From: Brevundimonas lenta
Lineage (GTDB): Bacteria > Pseudomonadota > Alphaproteobacteria > Caulobacterales > Caulobacteraceae
DNA length: 64,000 bases
NCBI RefSeq assembly: GCF_014196335.1
Contig: NZ_JACIDM010000003.1
Location: 186,001 to 250,000 of the forward strand
Direction of reading: 5' to 3'
The notes under the pieces are model-generated. The model did not search any database, was not told the DNA's origin, and saw only the letters and a list, made by a program, of their open reading frames with translations. How positions within the stretch are numbered: the stretch's first letter is position 1; each line of letters begins with the position of its first letter. The position numbers and the translations under genes are program-made. Below, in pieces: positions 44,735 through 53,268 of the stretch.

Positions 44735-46570
44735 GTGCTGAAAAACCTGCTTCCCAGCAAACCGGGGACCGAGCCCCTGGCTGAGGCGCTGAGAGCCTGC
44801 AAGTCCCACTTCCTGTGGGCGGCGATCTTCTCCGCACTCGTCAATCTGCTCTACCTCACACCCACCCTCTACATGATGCAGGTCTACGACCGCGTCGTGC
44901 CGACGGGGGGGCTGATGACCCTTGTCCTTGTCACCGTGGTGGCCGTATTCGCGCTCGGCGCCCTTGCCGGGCTCGACTGGCTGCGTGGACGACTGATGCT
45001 GCGGGCCGGCCTGCGGCTGGACCGGATGCTGGCCGGCAAGGTTCTGGCGCGCGTCGTCGATCTGCAGGCCAAGGCGCCGAGCACCCAGGCGCTGCGCGAG
45101 TTCGACAATGTGCGGGGAGCCATCGGCGGCCAGGGCATGTTGGCCCTGTTCGACGCGCCCTGGACCCCGATCTATCTCGGCTGCTGCTTCCTGCTGCACC
45201 CCATGCTGGGTCTGCTGACCCTTGTCGGCGGCGGCATTCTGTTCACCCTCGCCTGGCTGAACGAGCGCGATACCCGCCCGCGTCTGAGCAAGGCCATCAG
45301 CTCGCAGAACCAGGCCTATTCGGCCCAGGAAGGCATCGCCGGACAGGCCGAGGTCGTTCGGGCTCTGGGCATGCGCCAATCCTCGATCGCCCGTCAGGTC
45401 GAACAGCGTCGTCAGGCGACAGCAGCCCAGGCCGACGCCCAACTGGCCGGCGGCCGTTATTCGGGCGCCATCAAATTCCTGCGCCTCACGCTGCAGTCGG
45501 CCTCGCTGGGCCTTGCCGCCTATCTGGCCGTGAAGGGCGAGATCTCGCCCGGTTCGATCATCGCCGCATCGGTGCTGCTGAGCCGCGCCGTCGCGCCGAT
45601 CGAGCAGCTCGTGGGCGCATGGCCCAGCCTGGTGCAGGCGATGGCCAGCTGGAAGACGCTGACCGAACTGTTCGCCGGCACCGCATCGGTCGAACGCGAA
45701 CGCACCAACCTGCCCGACCCGAAGGGCCGGCTGCAGGTCGAGGGCGTGACGGTGAAATTTCCCGACACCGAAGCCCCGCAGTTGCGAGGCGTGGCCTTCG
45801 CGCTGAAGCCGGGCGAGACGCTGGGCGTCGTCGGCGCCAGCGGGTCGGGCAAGACGACCCTGGCGCGGGTGATCGCGGGCGCCCTGCGACCGCAGGCCGG
45901 CGCGGTGCGTCTGGACGGCGCCGAGTTCGAGGCCCGCGAGGGCGACGAACTGGCCCGCTGGATCGGCTACCTGCCGCAGGTGCCGAGCCTGTTCGCGGGT
46001 TCGATCAAGGACAATATCTCGCGCTTCGCCACCTCGGTCGGCGTGGATCAGGAAACCGCCGACCGCGGCGCGGTCGCGGCGGCCCAGGCGGCCGGCGCGC
46101 ATGAGCTGATCCTGCGTCTGCCGAACGGCTACGACTCCATGCTGGGGCCGTTCGGACAGGGCCTGTCGGCCGGTCAGGCGCAACGCGTGGCCCTGGCGCG
46201 GGCGCTGTACAACGACCCGGTTCTGCTGGTGCTGGACGAGCCGAACTCGAACCTGGACCAGGAGGGCGAGGCCGCCCTGATGCAGGCGATCCTCGGCGCC
46301 GCCGCCCGCGGCGCGGCCGTGGTGGTGATCGCCCACCGCGCCGGCGTGCTGGCGAGGGTCGACCGCCTGCTGATGATGCGCGACGGGATGATCCAGCTTG
46401 AAGGTCCCCGCGAGGAGGTGCTTGAGAAGATGCGCGCCACCACGCCCCGCCCGGCGGGCCAACCTGGCCAGCCCGTGCATGCCGCCCCGGCGGGAGGGCA
46501 CGCCCCGGCTGCGCAGCCGGGCATGGCGCCGATGGCCGGCGCGACCCAACCTCCGCGGCGGGCCCAATGA
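44735..46570 (+). CDS. Type I secretion ABC transporter (PrtD/RsaD-like permease-ATPase)
   Basis: A 611-residue inner-membrane exporter half-transporter beginning with GTG at 44735 after an AGGAG. A six-helix exporter domain (LYMMQVYDRVVPTGG, FDAPWTPIYLG) is fused to an ATPase: Walker A VGASGSGKTTLAR, signature LSAGQAQRVALARAL, Walker B LLVLDEPNSNLD and H-loop VIAHRAGVL. The Ala/Pro-rich tail of about 45 residues is unusual. It forms an operon with the HlyD-type adaptor. In Caulobacter the equivalent RsaD/RsaE pair exports the S-layer protein, but no substrate or outer-membrane TolC gene is present here. Confidence 0.93.
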   Translation: MLKNLLPSKPGTEPLAEALRACKSHFLWAAIFSALVNLLYLTPTLYMMQVYDRVVPTGGLMTLVLVTVVAVFALGALAGLDWLRGRLMLRAGLRLDRMLAGKVLARVVDLQAKAPSTQALREFDNVRGAIGGQGMLALFDAPWTPIYLGCCFLLHPMLGLLTLVGGGILFTLAWLNERDTRPRLSKAISSQNQAYSAQEGIAGQAEVVRALGMRQSSIARQVEQRRQATAAQADAQLAGGRYSGAIKFLRLTLQSASLGLAAYLAVKGEISPGSIIAASVLLSRAVAPIEQLVGAWPSLVQAMASWKTLTELFAGTASVERERTNLPDPKGRLQVEGVTVKFPDTEAPQLRGVAFALKPGETLGVVGASGSGKTTLARVIAGALRPQAGAVRLDGAEFEAREGDELARWIGYLPQVPSLFAGSIKDNISRFATSVGVDQETADRGAVAAAQAAGAHELILRLPNGYDSMLGPFGQGLSAGQAQRVALARALYNDPVLLVLDEPNSNLDQEGEAALMQAILGAAARGAAVVVIAHRAGVLARVDRLLMMRDGMIQLEGPREEVLEKMRATTPRPAGQPGQPVHAAPAGGHAPAAQPGMAPMAGATQPPRRAQ

Positions 46571-47970
46571 CCGACGTCGCCACGCCGCCCCCCGAGACCA
46601 CGATCAAGCCGGAAGACGAGCTGGTCATTCCGCCGTCGGGTCCGACCGAGCCTCCGCCGCCTCCGCCGCTGGTGCCGGATAATCCGCGTCACGAGCTGAT
46701 GGTCGGCGGCGCGATCATCGTCGCCTTCTTCGTCATCTTCCTCGGCTGGGCGGCGATCGCGCCGCTGGACGCCGGGGCCTACGGTCAGGGCCAGATCGCC
46801 ATTTCGGGCAACCGCCAGTCGGTGCAGCACCGCGAGGGCGGCGTCGTCAGCGAGCTGCACGTGGCCGAGGGCGACACCGTCCAGCGCGGCCAGATCCTGA
46901 TGCGGCTGGCCAGCGGCGAGCTGCGGGCGACCGAGCGCGGCGTGTCCAGCCAGGTGTTCGCCCTGATCGCCCAACGCGCCCGCCTGGTGGCGGAACGCGA
47001 CGGCCTGCGCGCCATTCCGACACCGCCGGAGTTCGCCAACCTTCCGGCCGACGACGCCGAGCTGGCCAATGAATCGCTGCACATCCAGCGCCTGCAATTC
47101 GGGGCCCGGCGGACGGGCCGGTCGACCGAGACGGGCGTGCTGAGCCAGCGGGTGGCGCAGCTGAACGAGCAGATTTCCGGCTACGAGCGCCAGATCGCCG
47201 CCAATGTGGAGCAGCAGCGGCTGATCCAGGAGGAGCTGGTCGGCATGCGCAGCCTGGCGGAGCAGGGCTACGCACCGCTGACGCGGGTGCGGGCGCTGGA
47301 GCGCAACGCGGCCCAGCTGGAGGGCGAACTCGGCTCGCTGCGGGCGCAGATCGCACGGTCGCGGGAAGCGGTCGGCGAGACCCGGCTGCAGATGTCCGGC
47401 GTGCGCACCAAGCTGGGCGAGGACGTGGCCGACCAGCTGCGCCTGATCGATGTGCAGCTGAACGAGCTGCGCCCCCGGATGATCGAGCTGCGGGCGCAGA
47501 TCGCGCGCAACGAGGTCCGGTCGCCGGCGTCCGGCCAGGTCGTCGGCCTGACCATCTTCACCCAGGGCGGGGTGATCCAGCCCGGCCAGACCCTGATGGA
47601 CGTCGTCCCGCGCGACGCCTCCCAGGTGATCGTGGCCCAGATCAGCCCGACCGACGTCGACAACCTGCGCATCGGCCAGACGACCGAGGTGCGGTTCCCC
47701 GGCCTGCGGGAACGCAATCCGCCGACGATTCACGGCCAGGTGCGACGCATCTCGGCGGACAGCTTTACGGTCGAGGCGACCGGCGCGACCTATTTCCGCG
47801 TCGAGATCGTGGTGCCCGCGGCCGAGATGGCGAAGCTGGGCCGGTCGGCCGCGAGCCTGCGTCCGGGCGCGCCGGTCGAGGTCATTATCCTGCTGCGCAA
47901 GCGGACGGCGCTGGCCTATCTGACCGAGCCGCTGGTCAACAATCTGTGGCGGTCGGGCAGCGAGCAGTGA
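46567..47970 (+). CDS. HlyD-family membrane fusion protein of type I secretion (PrtE/RsaE-like)
   Basis: A 467-residue adaptor overlapping the ABC gene by 4 bp. An N-terminal Pro-rich cytoplasmic stretch (PPPPPPLVPD) and one membrane helix (AIIVAFFVIFLGWAAIAPLDAG) precede the lipoyl-like half-motif (SVQHREGGVVSELHVAEGDTVQRGQ), a long periplasmic coiled coil (about 100-290) and the second lipoyl half with a beta-barrel (SPASGQVVGLTIFTQGGVIQPGQTLMDVVP). It bridges the ABC exporter to a TolC-type pore. Confidence 0.94.
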   Translation: MTDVATPPPETTIKPEDELVIPPSGPTEPPPPPPLVPDNPRHELMVGGAIIVAFFVIFLGWAAIAPLDAGAYGQGQIAISGNRQSVQHREGGVVSELHVAEGDTVQRGQILMRLASGELRATERGVSSQVFALIAQRARLVAERDGLRAIPTPPEFANLPADDAELANESLHIQRLQFGARRTGRSTETGVLSQRVAQLNEQISGYERQIAANVEQQRLIQEELVGMRSLAEQGYAPLTRVRALERNAAQLEGELGSLRAQIARSREAVGETRLQMSGVRTKLGEDVADQLRLIDVQLNELRPRMIELRAQIARNEVRSPASGQVVGLTIFTQGGVIQPGQTLMDVVPRDASQVIVAQISPTDVDNLRIGQTTEVRFPGLRERNPPTIHGQVRRISADSFTVEATGATYFRVEIVVPAAEMAKLGRSAASLRPGAPVEVIILLRKRTALAYLTEPLVNNLWRSGSEQ

Positions 47971-48051
47971 GGGTCGAGGGGTGAGGGTCGAGGGTCGAGG
48001 GTCACGCCACGATCCGCCCTCAGCCCTTCCCTCGCCCCTGGACCCTCGTCC
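47971..48051. repeat. Tandem GAGGGTC repeats and inverted CCCTCG copies between convergent genes
   Basis: Just after the hlyD stop the unit GAGGGTC(GA) recurs about four times, and by 48030-48050 the complementary CCCTCG/CCCCTG pattern appears. The two halves can pair, making this a candidate bidirectional terminator between hlyD and glcB. Confidence 0.6.
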
Positions 48052-50199
48052 CTAACCCCTGGCTTTCGCCTCCTTCCTGAAACGGTGGAGCAGCGGCTCG
48101 GTGTAGCCGTTGGGCTGGTCGACGCCTTCGAAGACGAGGGCGCGGGCGGCCTGGAAGGCGAGGCTGTTCGCCGGGGCGGGGGCCATGGGCCGGTAGAGGG
48201 GATCGCCGGCGTTCTGGGCGTCGACCTTCGCGGCCATTCGCAACAGGGCGGCCTCGACCTGGTCGGCGGTGCAGACGCCGTGGAGCAGCCAGTTGGCCAT
48301 GTGCTGGGAGGAGATGCGCAGGGTGGCGCGGTCCTCCATCAGGCCGACGTCATGGATGTCGGGCACCTTGGAACAGCCGACGCCCTGGTCGATCCAGCGC
48401 ACGACGTAGCCGAGCAGGCCCTGGGCGTTGTTGTCGAGCTCTTCGGCGACCTCTTCGGCCGACCAGTTGCGGCCGGCGGCAAGCGGAGCGGTCAGCAGGG
48501 CGTCGAGCCCCGGGACCGGCCGGGCGGCGATGGCGTCGCGCAGGGCGAAGACGTCGGTGCGGTGATAGTGCAGCGCGTGCAGGGTCGCGGCGGTGGGCGA
48601 CGGCACCCAGGCGGTGTTGGCGCCGGTGAGCGGATGGGCGCCCTTCTGGGCCAGCATGTCGGCCATGCGATCGGGCGCCGCCCACATGCCCTTGCCGATC
48701 TGGGCCCGGCCGTTGAGACCGCATTTCAGACCGATGGCGACGTTGCGCGCCTCATAGGCGGCGATCCAGGCGGATGACTTCATGTCCGCCTTGCGGACCA
48801 CGGGACCCGCCCGCATGGCGGTGTGTATCTCGTCGCCGGTGCGGTCGAGGAAGCCGGTGTTGATGAACACCAGCCGGTGGGCGACCCGGTCGATGCAGGC
48901 GGCGAGATTGGCCGAGGTGCGGCGCTCTTCGTCCATGACGCCGACCTTGAGGGTGAAGCGGTCCAGCCCGAGGATATCCTCGACGCGTTCGAACAGGTCG
49001 TTGGTGAAGGCGACCTCGTCCGGTCCGTGCATCTTGGGTTTGACGATGTAGATCGAGCCCTGGCCCGAGGCCGGGCGGCTGTTGCGGAAGCGACCGAGCC
49101 CCCGGAGGTCGTGGGCTCCGATGGCGGCGGTGACGAGGGCGTCGAGCACGCCCTCGAAGACCTCGGAGCCGTCGGCGAGACGTATCGCCGGGGTGGTCAT
49201 CAGGTGACCGACGTTGCGGACGAACAGCAGCGACCGGCCCGACAGGGTCAGGGTCGAGCCGTCGGGCGCGGCGTAGTTGCGGTCCGGCGCGAGGGTGCGG
49301 GTCAGGCTGCGCCCGTCCTTGACGAAGGTCTCGCTGAGGTCGCCGCGCATGAGGCCCAGCCAGTTGCGGTAGGCCACGAGCTTGTCGGCGGCGTCGACGG
49401 CGGCGATCGAGTCCTCCAGATCGACGATGGTCGACAGGGCGGCCTCGAGGACGACGTCCGAAAGTCCCGCCGGATCAACGGCGCCGATGGCGCCGGCGCG
49501 GTCGATGACCAGTTCGAGGTGCAGGCCGTTGTTGCGCAGGAGAATGGCCGAGGGCGCGGACGCCTCGCCGCGCCAGCCGGCGAATTGGGACGGGTCGTTC
49601 AGGGCCGGCGACAGGCGGCCGTCGACGACGGCCCAGGCGGCGACGTCGGCGTGCGAGCCCGCGGCCAGGGGCGCGGTTTCGTCGAGGAAGGCCTTCGCGC
49701 GGGCGACGACGCGGGCGCCCCGTGCGGCGTCGTAGGGACCGGGGGGCGGCAGGTCGCCGAGGGCGTCGGTTCCGTAGAGCGCGTCGTAGAGACTGCCCCA
49801 GCGGGCGTTGGCGGCATTGAGGACGAAGCGGGCGTTGAGCGCCGGGACGACCAGCTGCGGCCCGGCCATGACCGCGACCTCGGGGTCGACGTTGTCGGTC
49901 CAGATGCGGACGCCGTCCGGTTCCGGAACCAGGTAGCCGATGCTGCGCAGGAAGGCGGCGGTGTCGACCGGGTCCTGCGGCCGGGCGTCCCGGAAGCGAT
50001 ACCAGGCGTCGATGCGGGCCTGGAGCTCGTCGCGGACATCCAGCAGACCGCGGCAGCGGACGGCGGCGTCCTCGAACAGGCGGGCGGTTTCAGCCCAGAA
50101 GCGATCGAGGTCCAGGCCGAGGCCGGGCAGCACCTCGGTCTCGATGAAGGCGGCCAGTTCCGTATCGACCTGAAGACCGGCGCGCGGCGTCATCGGCAT
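48052..50199 (-). CDS. glcB: Malate synthase G
   Basis: A 715-residue monomeric malate synthase making malate from glyoxylate and acetyl-CoA in the glyoxylate route. The ATG at 50199 ([19 protein letters not shown]) is preceded by GGAG; in-frame starts further up give an unlikely basic leader. Visible features: the TIM-barrel region with [69 protein letters not shown] and the C-terminal [33 protein letters not shown] in pieces, containing the catalytic Asp. No isocitrate lyase or regulator adjoins it. Confidence 0.97.
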   Translation of the reverse strand: MPMTPRAGLQVDTELAAFIETEVLPGLGLDLDRFWAETARLFEDAAVRCRGLLDVRDELQARIDAWYRFRDARPQDPVDTAAFLRSIGYLVPEPDGVRIWTDNVDPEVAVMAGPQLVVPALNARFVLNAANARWGSLYDALYGTDALGDLPPPGPYDAARGARVVARAKAFLDETAPLAAGSHADVAAWAVVDGRLSPALNDPSQFAGWRGEASAPSAILLRNNGLHLELVIDRAGAIGAVDPAGLSDVVLEAALSTIVDLEDSIAAVDAADKLVAYRNWLGLMRGDLSETFVKDGRSLTRTLAPDRNYAAPDGSTLTLSGRSLLFVRNVGHLMTTPAIRLADGSEVFEGVLDALVTAAIGAHDLRGLGRFRNSRPASGQGSIYIVKPKMHGPDEVAFTNDLFERVEDILGLDRFTLKVGVMDEERRTSANLAACIDRVAHRLVFINTGFLDRTGDEIHTAMRAGPVVRKADMKSSAWIAAYEARNVAIGLKCGLNGRAQIGKGMWAAPDRMADMLAQKGAHPLTGANTAWVPSPTAATLHALHYHRTDVFALRDAIAARPVPGLDALLTAPLAAGRNWSAEEVAEELDNNAQGLLGYVVRWIDQGVGCSKVPDIHDVGLMEDRATLRISSQHMANWLLHGVCTADQVEAALLRMAAKVDAQNAGDPLYRPMAPAPANSLAFQAARALVFEGVDQPNGYTEPLLHRFRKEAKARG

Positions 50200-50372
50200 G
50201 GGCGGCTCCGTGGGATGAGGCTGAAACATTCCGTGATGACGCCGGGTAAGTCGAGCGGGTTTTTTGCGCCGCAGCATTCCGGTTGGGCCGCGGTCGTCGG
50301 CCCTTCGGGACTTCCCGACCCGACGGGCCTGGCGCTTTGCGCGGATGACAGCCGAAGGCCGGAAGTGTGCGG
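50200..50372. other. Upstream region of glcB
   Basis: No gene is supported in this 173-bp stretch; it presumably holds the glcB promoter on the minus strand, but I see no clear -35/-10 pair or operator. Confidence 0.4.
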
Positions 50373-50513
50373 CCTTCCCCCATTTCGGGGGAAGGTGGCC
50401 CGGAGGGCCGGATGGGGGCTGTCGAAGGAGTTTGCCAGGTCGGCGGTCTTTGCGTGGACAGAGCCCCCATCCGAGCTGCTCCGCAGCCCACCTTCCCCCG
50501 AAATGGGGGAAGG
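50373..50513. repeat. REP-like inverted pair flanking dispersed-repeat copy B (left)
   Basis: CCTTCCCCC-ATTTC-GGGGGAAGG (50373-50395) followed by the inner hairpin GGCCC-GGA-GGGCC, and the inverted partner at 50461-50513 with inner hairpin GCTGC-TCC-GCAGC. The outer arms are reverse complements (GATGGGGGCT and AGCCCCCATC). Confidence 0.85.
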
Positions 50514-50553
50514 ACGTGTTTGATCATCCTCCGGCGGGAGCCGCCGGAAGGGA

Positions 50554-50982
50554 GGGGAAGGCGCGGGGCGTCCGGGCCTCGCCCGGTGCTTTGATAGTTT
50601 TACCGTTTCGACGAGACAGGCCGCCCCGCGCAGTCGTTTTCCACGCGCTCGCCGCTTGGCTGCCCTGTTCGGGCCTAGCCGGCTCAGCCGCCAGGGCCAT
50701 TGCTGGCCTCGACGGGGGTGGGACATCGGCTTCGCCAGCGGTCCCACCTTCAGCGCGCGGCGAGCAAGCGGACGTCATCCATCGACGTCCGACGAGGACC
50801 CCGGGGCTGTCCTCCACCCCGGCTTCATCGCTCGACCACAGCCCGCCGTCGTCGAGGCGTTGGATCCGACGCCTTCCCCATCGACGGGATGCCGGCATTA
50901 TCGCCGCGGCGGATACCTCGCTGCGTAGAGGAAAATTAGGTGGGGGATGTCAGTGGGTTGGAGAAAAGAATCCGGGAATAGC
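50554..50982 (-). repeat. Dispersed repeat of about 430 bp, copy B (inverted relative to copy A)
   Basis: The reverse complement aligns with 35566-35996 over its full length, with near identity in the central 240 bp and more differences near both ends. It too is embedded between REP-like pairs (50373-50513 and 50992-51165). No supported gene. Confidence 0.8.
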
Positions 50983-50991
50983 CAGCAGATT

Positions 50992-51165
50992 CACCTCCCC
51001 ATCGCCCCCGAGGCGATGGGGAGGACAGACCGCGTAAGCGGTCAGGAGGGGGCGACGCCGGCGGGTGTTGTTGGAGCTCTGATCACATGCGCCGGCGACG
51101 CCCCCTCCACCATTCCGGCTAAGTCGCCGGAATGGTCCCCCTCCCCATCTGCGATGGGGAGGTGA
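50992..51165. repeat. REP-like inverted pair flanking copy B (right)
   Basis: Element one (50992-51060) has CTCCCCATCGCC-CCCGA-GGCGATGGGGAG and inner hairpin GACCGC-GTAA-GCGGTC; element two (51090-51165) ends with CTCCCCATC-TGC-GATGGGGAG and has inner hairpin ACCATTCCGGC/GCCGGAATGGT. Outer arms GGGGGCGACGCCGGCG and CGCCGGCGACGCCCCC are related inverted copies. Confidence 0.85.
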
Positions 51166-51229
51166 GTGGGAGCGTCGTCCTGCCCACCTTGGGATTGCGT
51201 ACGGCGGAGGAAGGGTCCCTCATGCCCCC

Positions 51230-51859
51230 ATGAAATGGCTTCGCCTGCACTGGCCGCTGGTGGCCCTGTTGTTGATTGCGGCGTCGAGCGTGGCGTGGCC
51301 GGTCGGGGGCGGGTGGCTGACGCGGATGGCGCTGGCGTGGGCGGTGGGCGTGGCGTTGTTCCTGGTCGAATGCGCCGTGAAGGTGGCGCGCGCCCGGTCG
51401 GTCGACGACATCCGGAAGCGGTCGGCGGCGCTGGACGAGGCCGGACCGGCGGTGCTGCCGCTGGCGCTGCTGGCGGCCCTGGCCAGCGTGGGCGTGGTGA
51501 TCGGCGAGGCGGCGCAAGGGTCAGGCGAGCTGGCGATCCTGGCGATGGTCACCGTCGTGCTGTCGTGGCTGTTCGTGCACGTGATGTTCGCCTTTCACTA
51601 CGCCCACGAGTTCTATTCGCGGGGAGCGAAGGGGAAGGACAAGGGCGGGCTGATGTTTCCGGGCGGCGAGGACCCGGACTACTGGGACTTCCTGCATTTC
51701 GCGCTGATCATCGGCGTGGCGGCGCAGACAGCCGACATCCAGATCACGGACAAGAGGCTGCGCCGGATCTCGACCCTGCACAGCCTGACCGCCTTCGTCT
51801 TCAACACGATCGTGCTGGCCCTGACCGTCAATATGGCCGTGAGCCTGCTGGCGCAGTGA
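51230..51859 (+). CDS. DUF1345 family membrane protein
   Basis: A 209-residue inner-membrane protein with five predicted helices. It shows the DUF1345 pattern: a polar loop VDDIRKRSAALDEAGP, the aromatic FVHVMFAFHYAHEFY, GGEDPDYWDFLHFALIIGVAAQTADIQIT in pieces, and LHSLTAFVFNTIVLALTVN. The length fits the family, whose function is unknown. It is convergent with the Rrf2 gene, with 3 bp between stops. Confidence 0.9.
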   Translation: MKWLRLHWPLVALLLIAASSVAWPVGGGWLTRMALAWAVGVALFLVECAVKVARARSVDDIRKRSAALDEAGPAVLPLALLAALASVGVVIGEAAQGSGELAILAMVTVVLSWLFVHVMFAFHYAHEFYSRGAKGKDKGGLMFPGGEDPDYWDFLHFALIIGVAAQTADIQITDKRLRRISTLHSLTAFVFNTIVLALTVNMAVSLLAQ

Positions 51860-51862
51860 GGC

Positions 51863-52357
51863 TCAGGCGCGGGCGAGGACCCATTCGCCGGTGCGCCGCC
51901 AGAGGTCGGCGGGGATGTCCCGTTCGAGGGAGTCGCGCAGGTCGGAGAGGCGGACCGAGCGGAGACTGTCGCGCCAGGCCTTGTCGGCCTGCCACATGAC
52001 CCGGGCGATGGCGCACGGGCCGCGGTCGCAGTCGTCGATGTCCGCGCGGGTGGCGCACGGATTGTTGTCGCGAATGCCGGTGCAGACGAAGGTCGAGGCC
52101 GATCCCTCGACCGCCTCGACCACGTCCAGGAAGGTGATGTCCGACGTCGGCCGCGCCAGGCGATAGCCGCCTGACGGACCGAGCGTGCCGGTGATCAGGC
52201 CCGCGTTGGAGAGGGCCTGGAGGGCCTTGGACAGATACTCCTTGGGCACGCCATGAAGCTCGGCCAGGGCCCGGGTCGCCAGGTAGCCTTCCGGCGGGAG
52301 GCCGGCGAGGATCGAGCAGCAGTGAAGCGCCCATTCGACCTGGCTTTTGAGTTGCAT
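51863..52357 (-). CDS. Rrf2-family transcriptional regulator
   Basis: A 164-residue regulator: winged helix MQLKSQVEWALHCCSILAGLPPEGYLATRALAELHGVPKEYLSKALQAL in pieces and wing GPSGGYRLARP. A Cys-containing loop (FVCTGIRDNNPCATRADIDDCDRGPC) offers four Cys that could bind an Fe-S cluster, as in NsrR/RirA-type members. Its ATG overlaps the CMD gene stop by 1 bp (TGATG). A 23-bp inverted repeat upstream of the CMD gene is a candidate operator for this regulator. Confidence 0.93.
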   Translation of the reverse strand: MQLKSQVEWALHCCSILAGLPPEGYLATRALAELHGVPKEYLSKALQALSNAGLITGTLGPSGGYRLARPTSDITFLDVVEAVEGSASTFVCTGIRDNNPCATRADIDDCDRGPCAIARVMWQADKAWRDSLRSVRLSDLRDSLERDIPADLWRRTGEWVLARA

Positions 52358-52836
52358 CAGCTGAGGCCTGACTTCGTCAATCCGTAGGCCGCGTCCTTCG
52401 AGCCCGGCACGCTTCCAAAGCCGATACTGATGCGATTCCAGGCGTTGATGGCCATGATCTCGAAGGTCAGGTCGGCCAGGTCGACATCGGACAGATGCTC
52501 GCGCACGCGGTCGCGGAGTTCATCGGAGACGCCGTGGCCGGTCAGGGCGGTCAGGGCCTCGGTCCATTCCAGGGCGGCGCGTTCGCGGGCGTCGAACAGG
52601 GTGGATTCACGCCAGATGGCGATGTGGTGGAGGCGCAAGGGGCGCTCGCCGTGAATGGTCGCCTCCTTGATGTGCATGTCCACGCAGAAGGCGCAGCCGT
52701 TCATCTGGGAGGCGCGGATGTGGACGATGTCGCGCAGGCCGCGCTCGAGCGGGCCCTTGGACAGGCCGAGGCTGAAGCCGAGGAAGGCCTTGAAGGCGTC
52801 GGGGGCGAGGGTTTCGTAGGCGGGGAGGTCGGTCAT
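52357..52836 (-). CDS. Carboxymuconolactone decarboxylase (AhpD-like) family protein
   Basis: A 159-residue CMD-domain protein with the redox motif NGCAFCVDMH (C-x-x-C-x-x-x-H), typical of the AhpD-like peroxidase subgroup, and the family helix FEIMAINAWNRISIGF. It is the first gene of a CMD-Rrf2 operon, with a clear AGGAG ribosome binding site. It may be a peroxide or nitrosative stress protein controlled by the adjacent Rrf2 sensor. Confidence 0.93.
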   Translation of the reverse strand: MTDLPAYETLAPDAFKAFLGFSLGLSKGPLERGLRDIVHIRASQMNGCAFCVDMHIKEATIHGERPLRLHHIAIWRESTLFDARERAALEWTEALTALTGHGVSDELRDRVREHLSDVDLADLTFEIMAINAWNRISIGFGSVPGSKDAAYGLTKSGLS

Positions 52837-52876
52837 GGGGGAGGCTCCTTTGCTCTAATACGGATATCCACTATCC

Positions 52877-52899
52877 TTATGGATGCCTAATGTCCATAA
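52877..52899. promoter_or_regulatory. Candidate operator upstream of CMD-rrf2
   Basis: Inverted repeat TTATGGA-N9-TCCATAA, with a second small palindrome GGATATCC at 52862-52869. It lies 41-63 bp upstream of the CMD ATG, so it would overlap the promoter. Confidence 0.55.
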
Positions 52900-53268
52900 T
52901 AAAGTTTGCGCTTCCGTACCAAGGGGCGCCATCGGCCCGATTCCTGACTTTCAGGGAGGCGGACCGCGGACCGATCCCGCCGGAGCCCTGACGGCTACGC
53001 CTTGACGGCGCCGCAATCGGGCGTCATTGGGTGTTGCATCGCAGCAATTGCGATTTCCGGCGTCTCCAGCGCGTGTGGGTCTTCCTCCCCGAAGATCTGT
53101 CTGTAGAAGCCGCCGGCCCATCAAGATTTCATTCGCTGCCCGGACACGCGGGGCGGCGCCCGATCCACCCCGACGGTCTCACCTCGAGACTTTATCGGGA
53201 CTGGCGGCGCCAGCCTTTACGGCCTTGAGCCATGCTGTGCGTCGCCGCATGCGAAAGAAAAACGCTCC
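52900..53268. other. Long leader region of the RNA helicase gene
   Basis: About 370 bp before the GTG start of the helicase. A short open frame (53027-53272) ends across the start codon but has no ribosome binding site or family support. Long structured 5' leaders are known for cold-induced RNA helicase genes; here that is only suggested by length. Confidence 0.35.
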
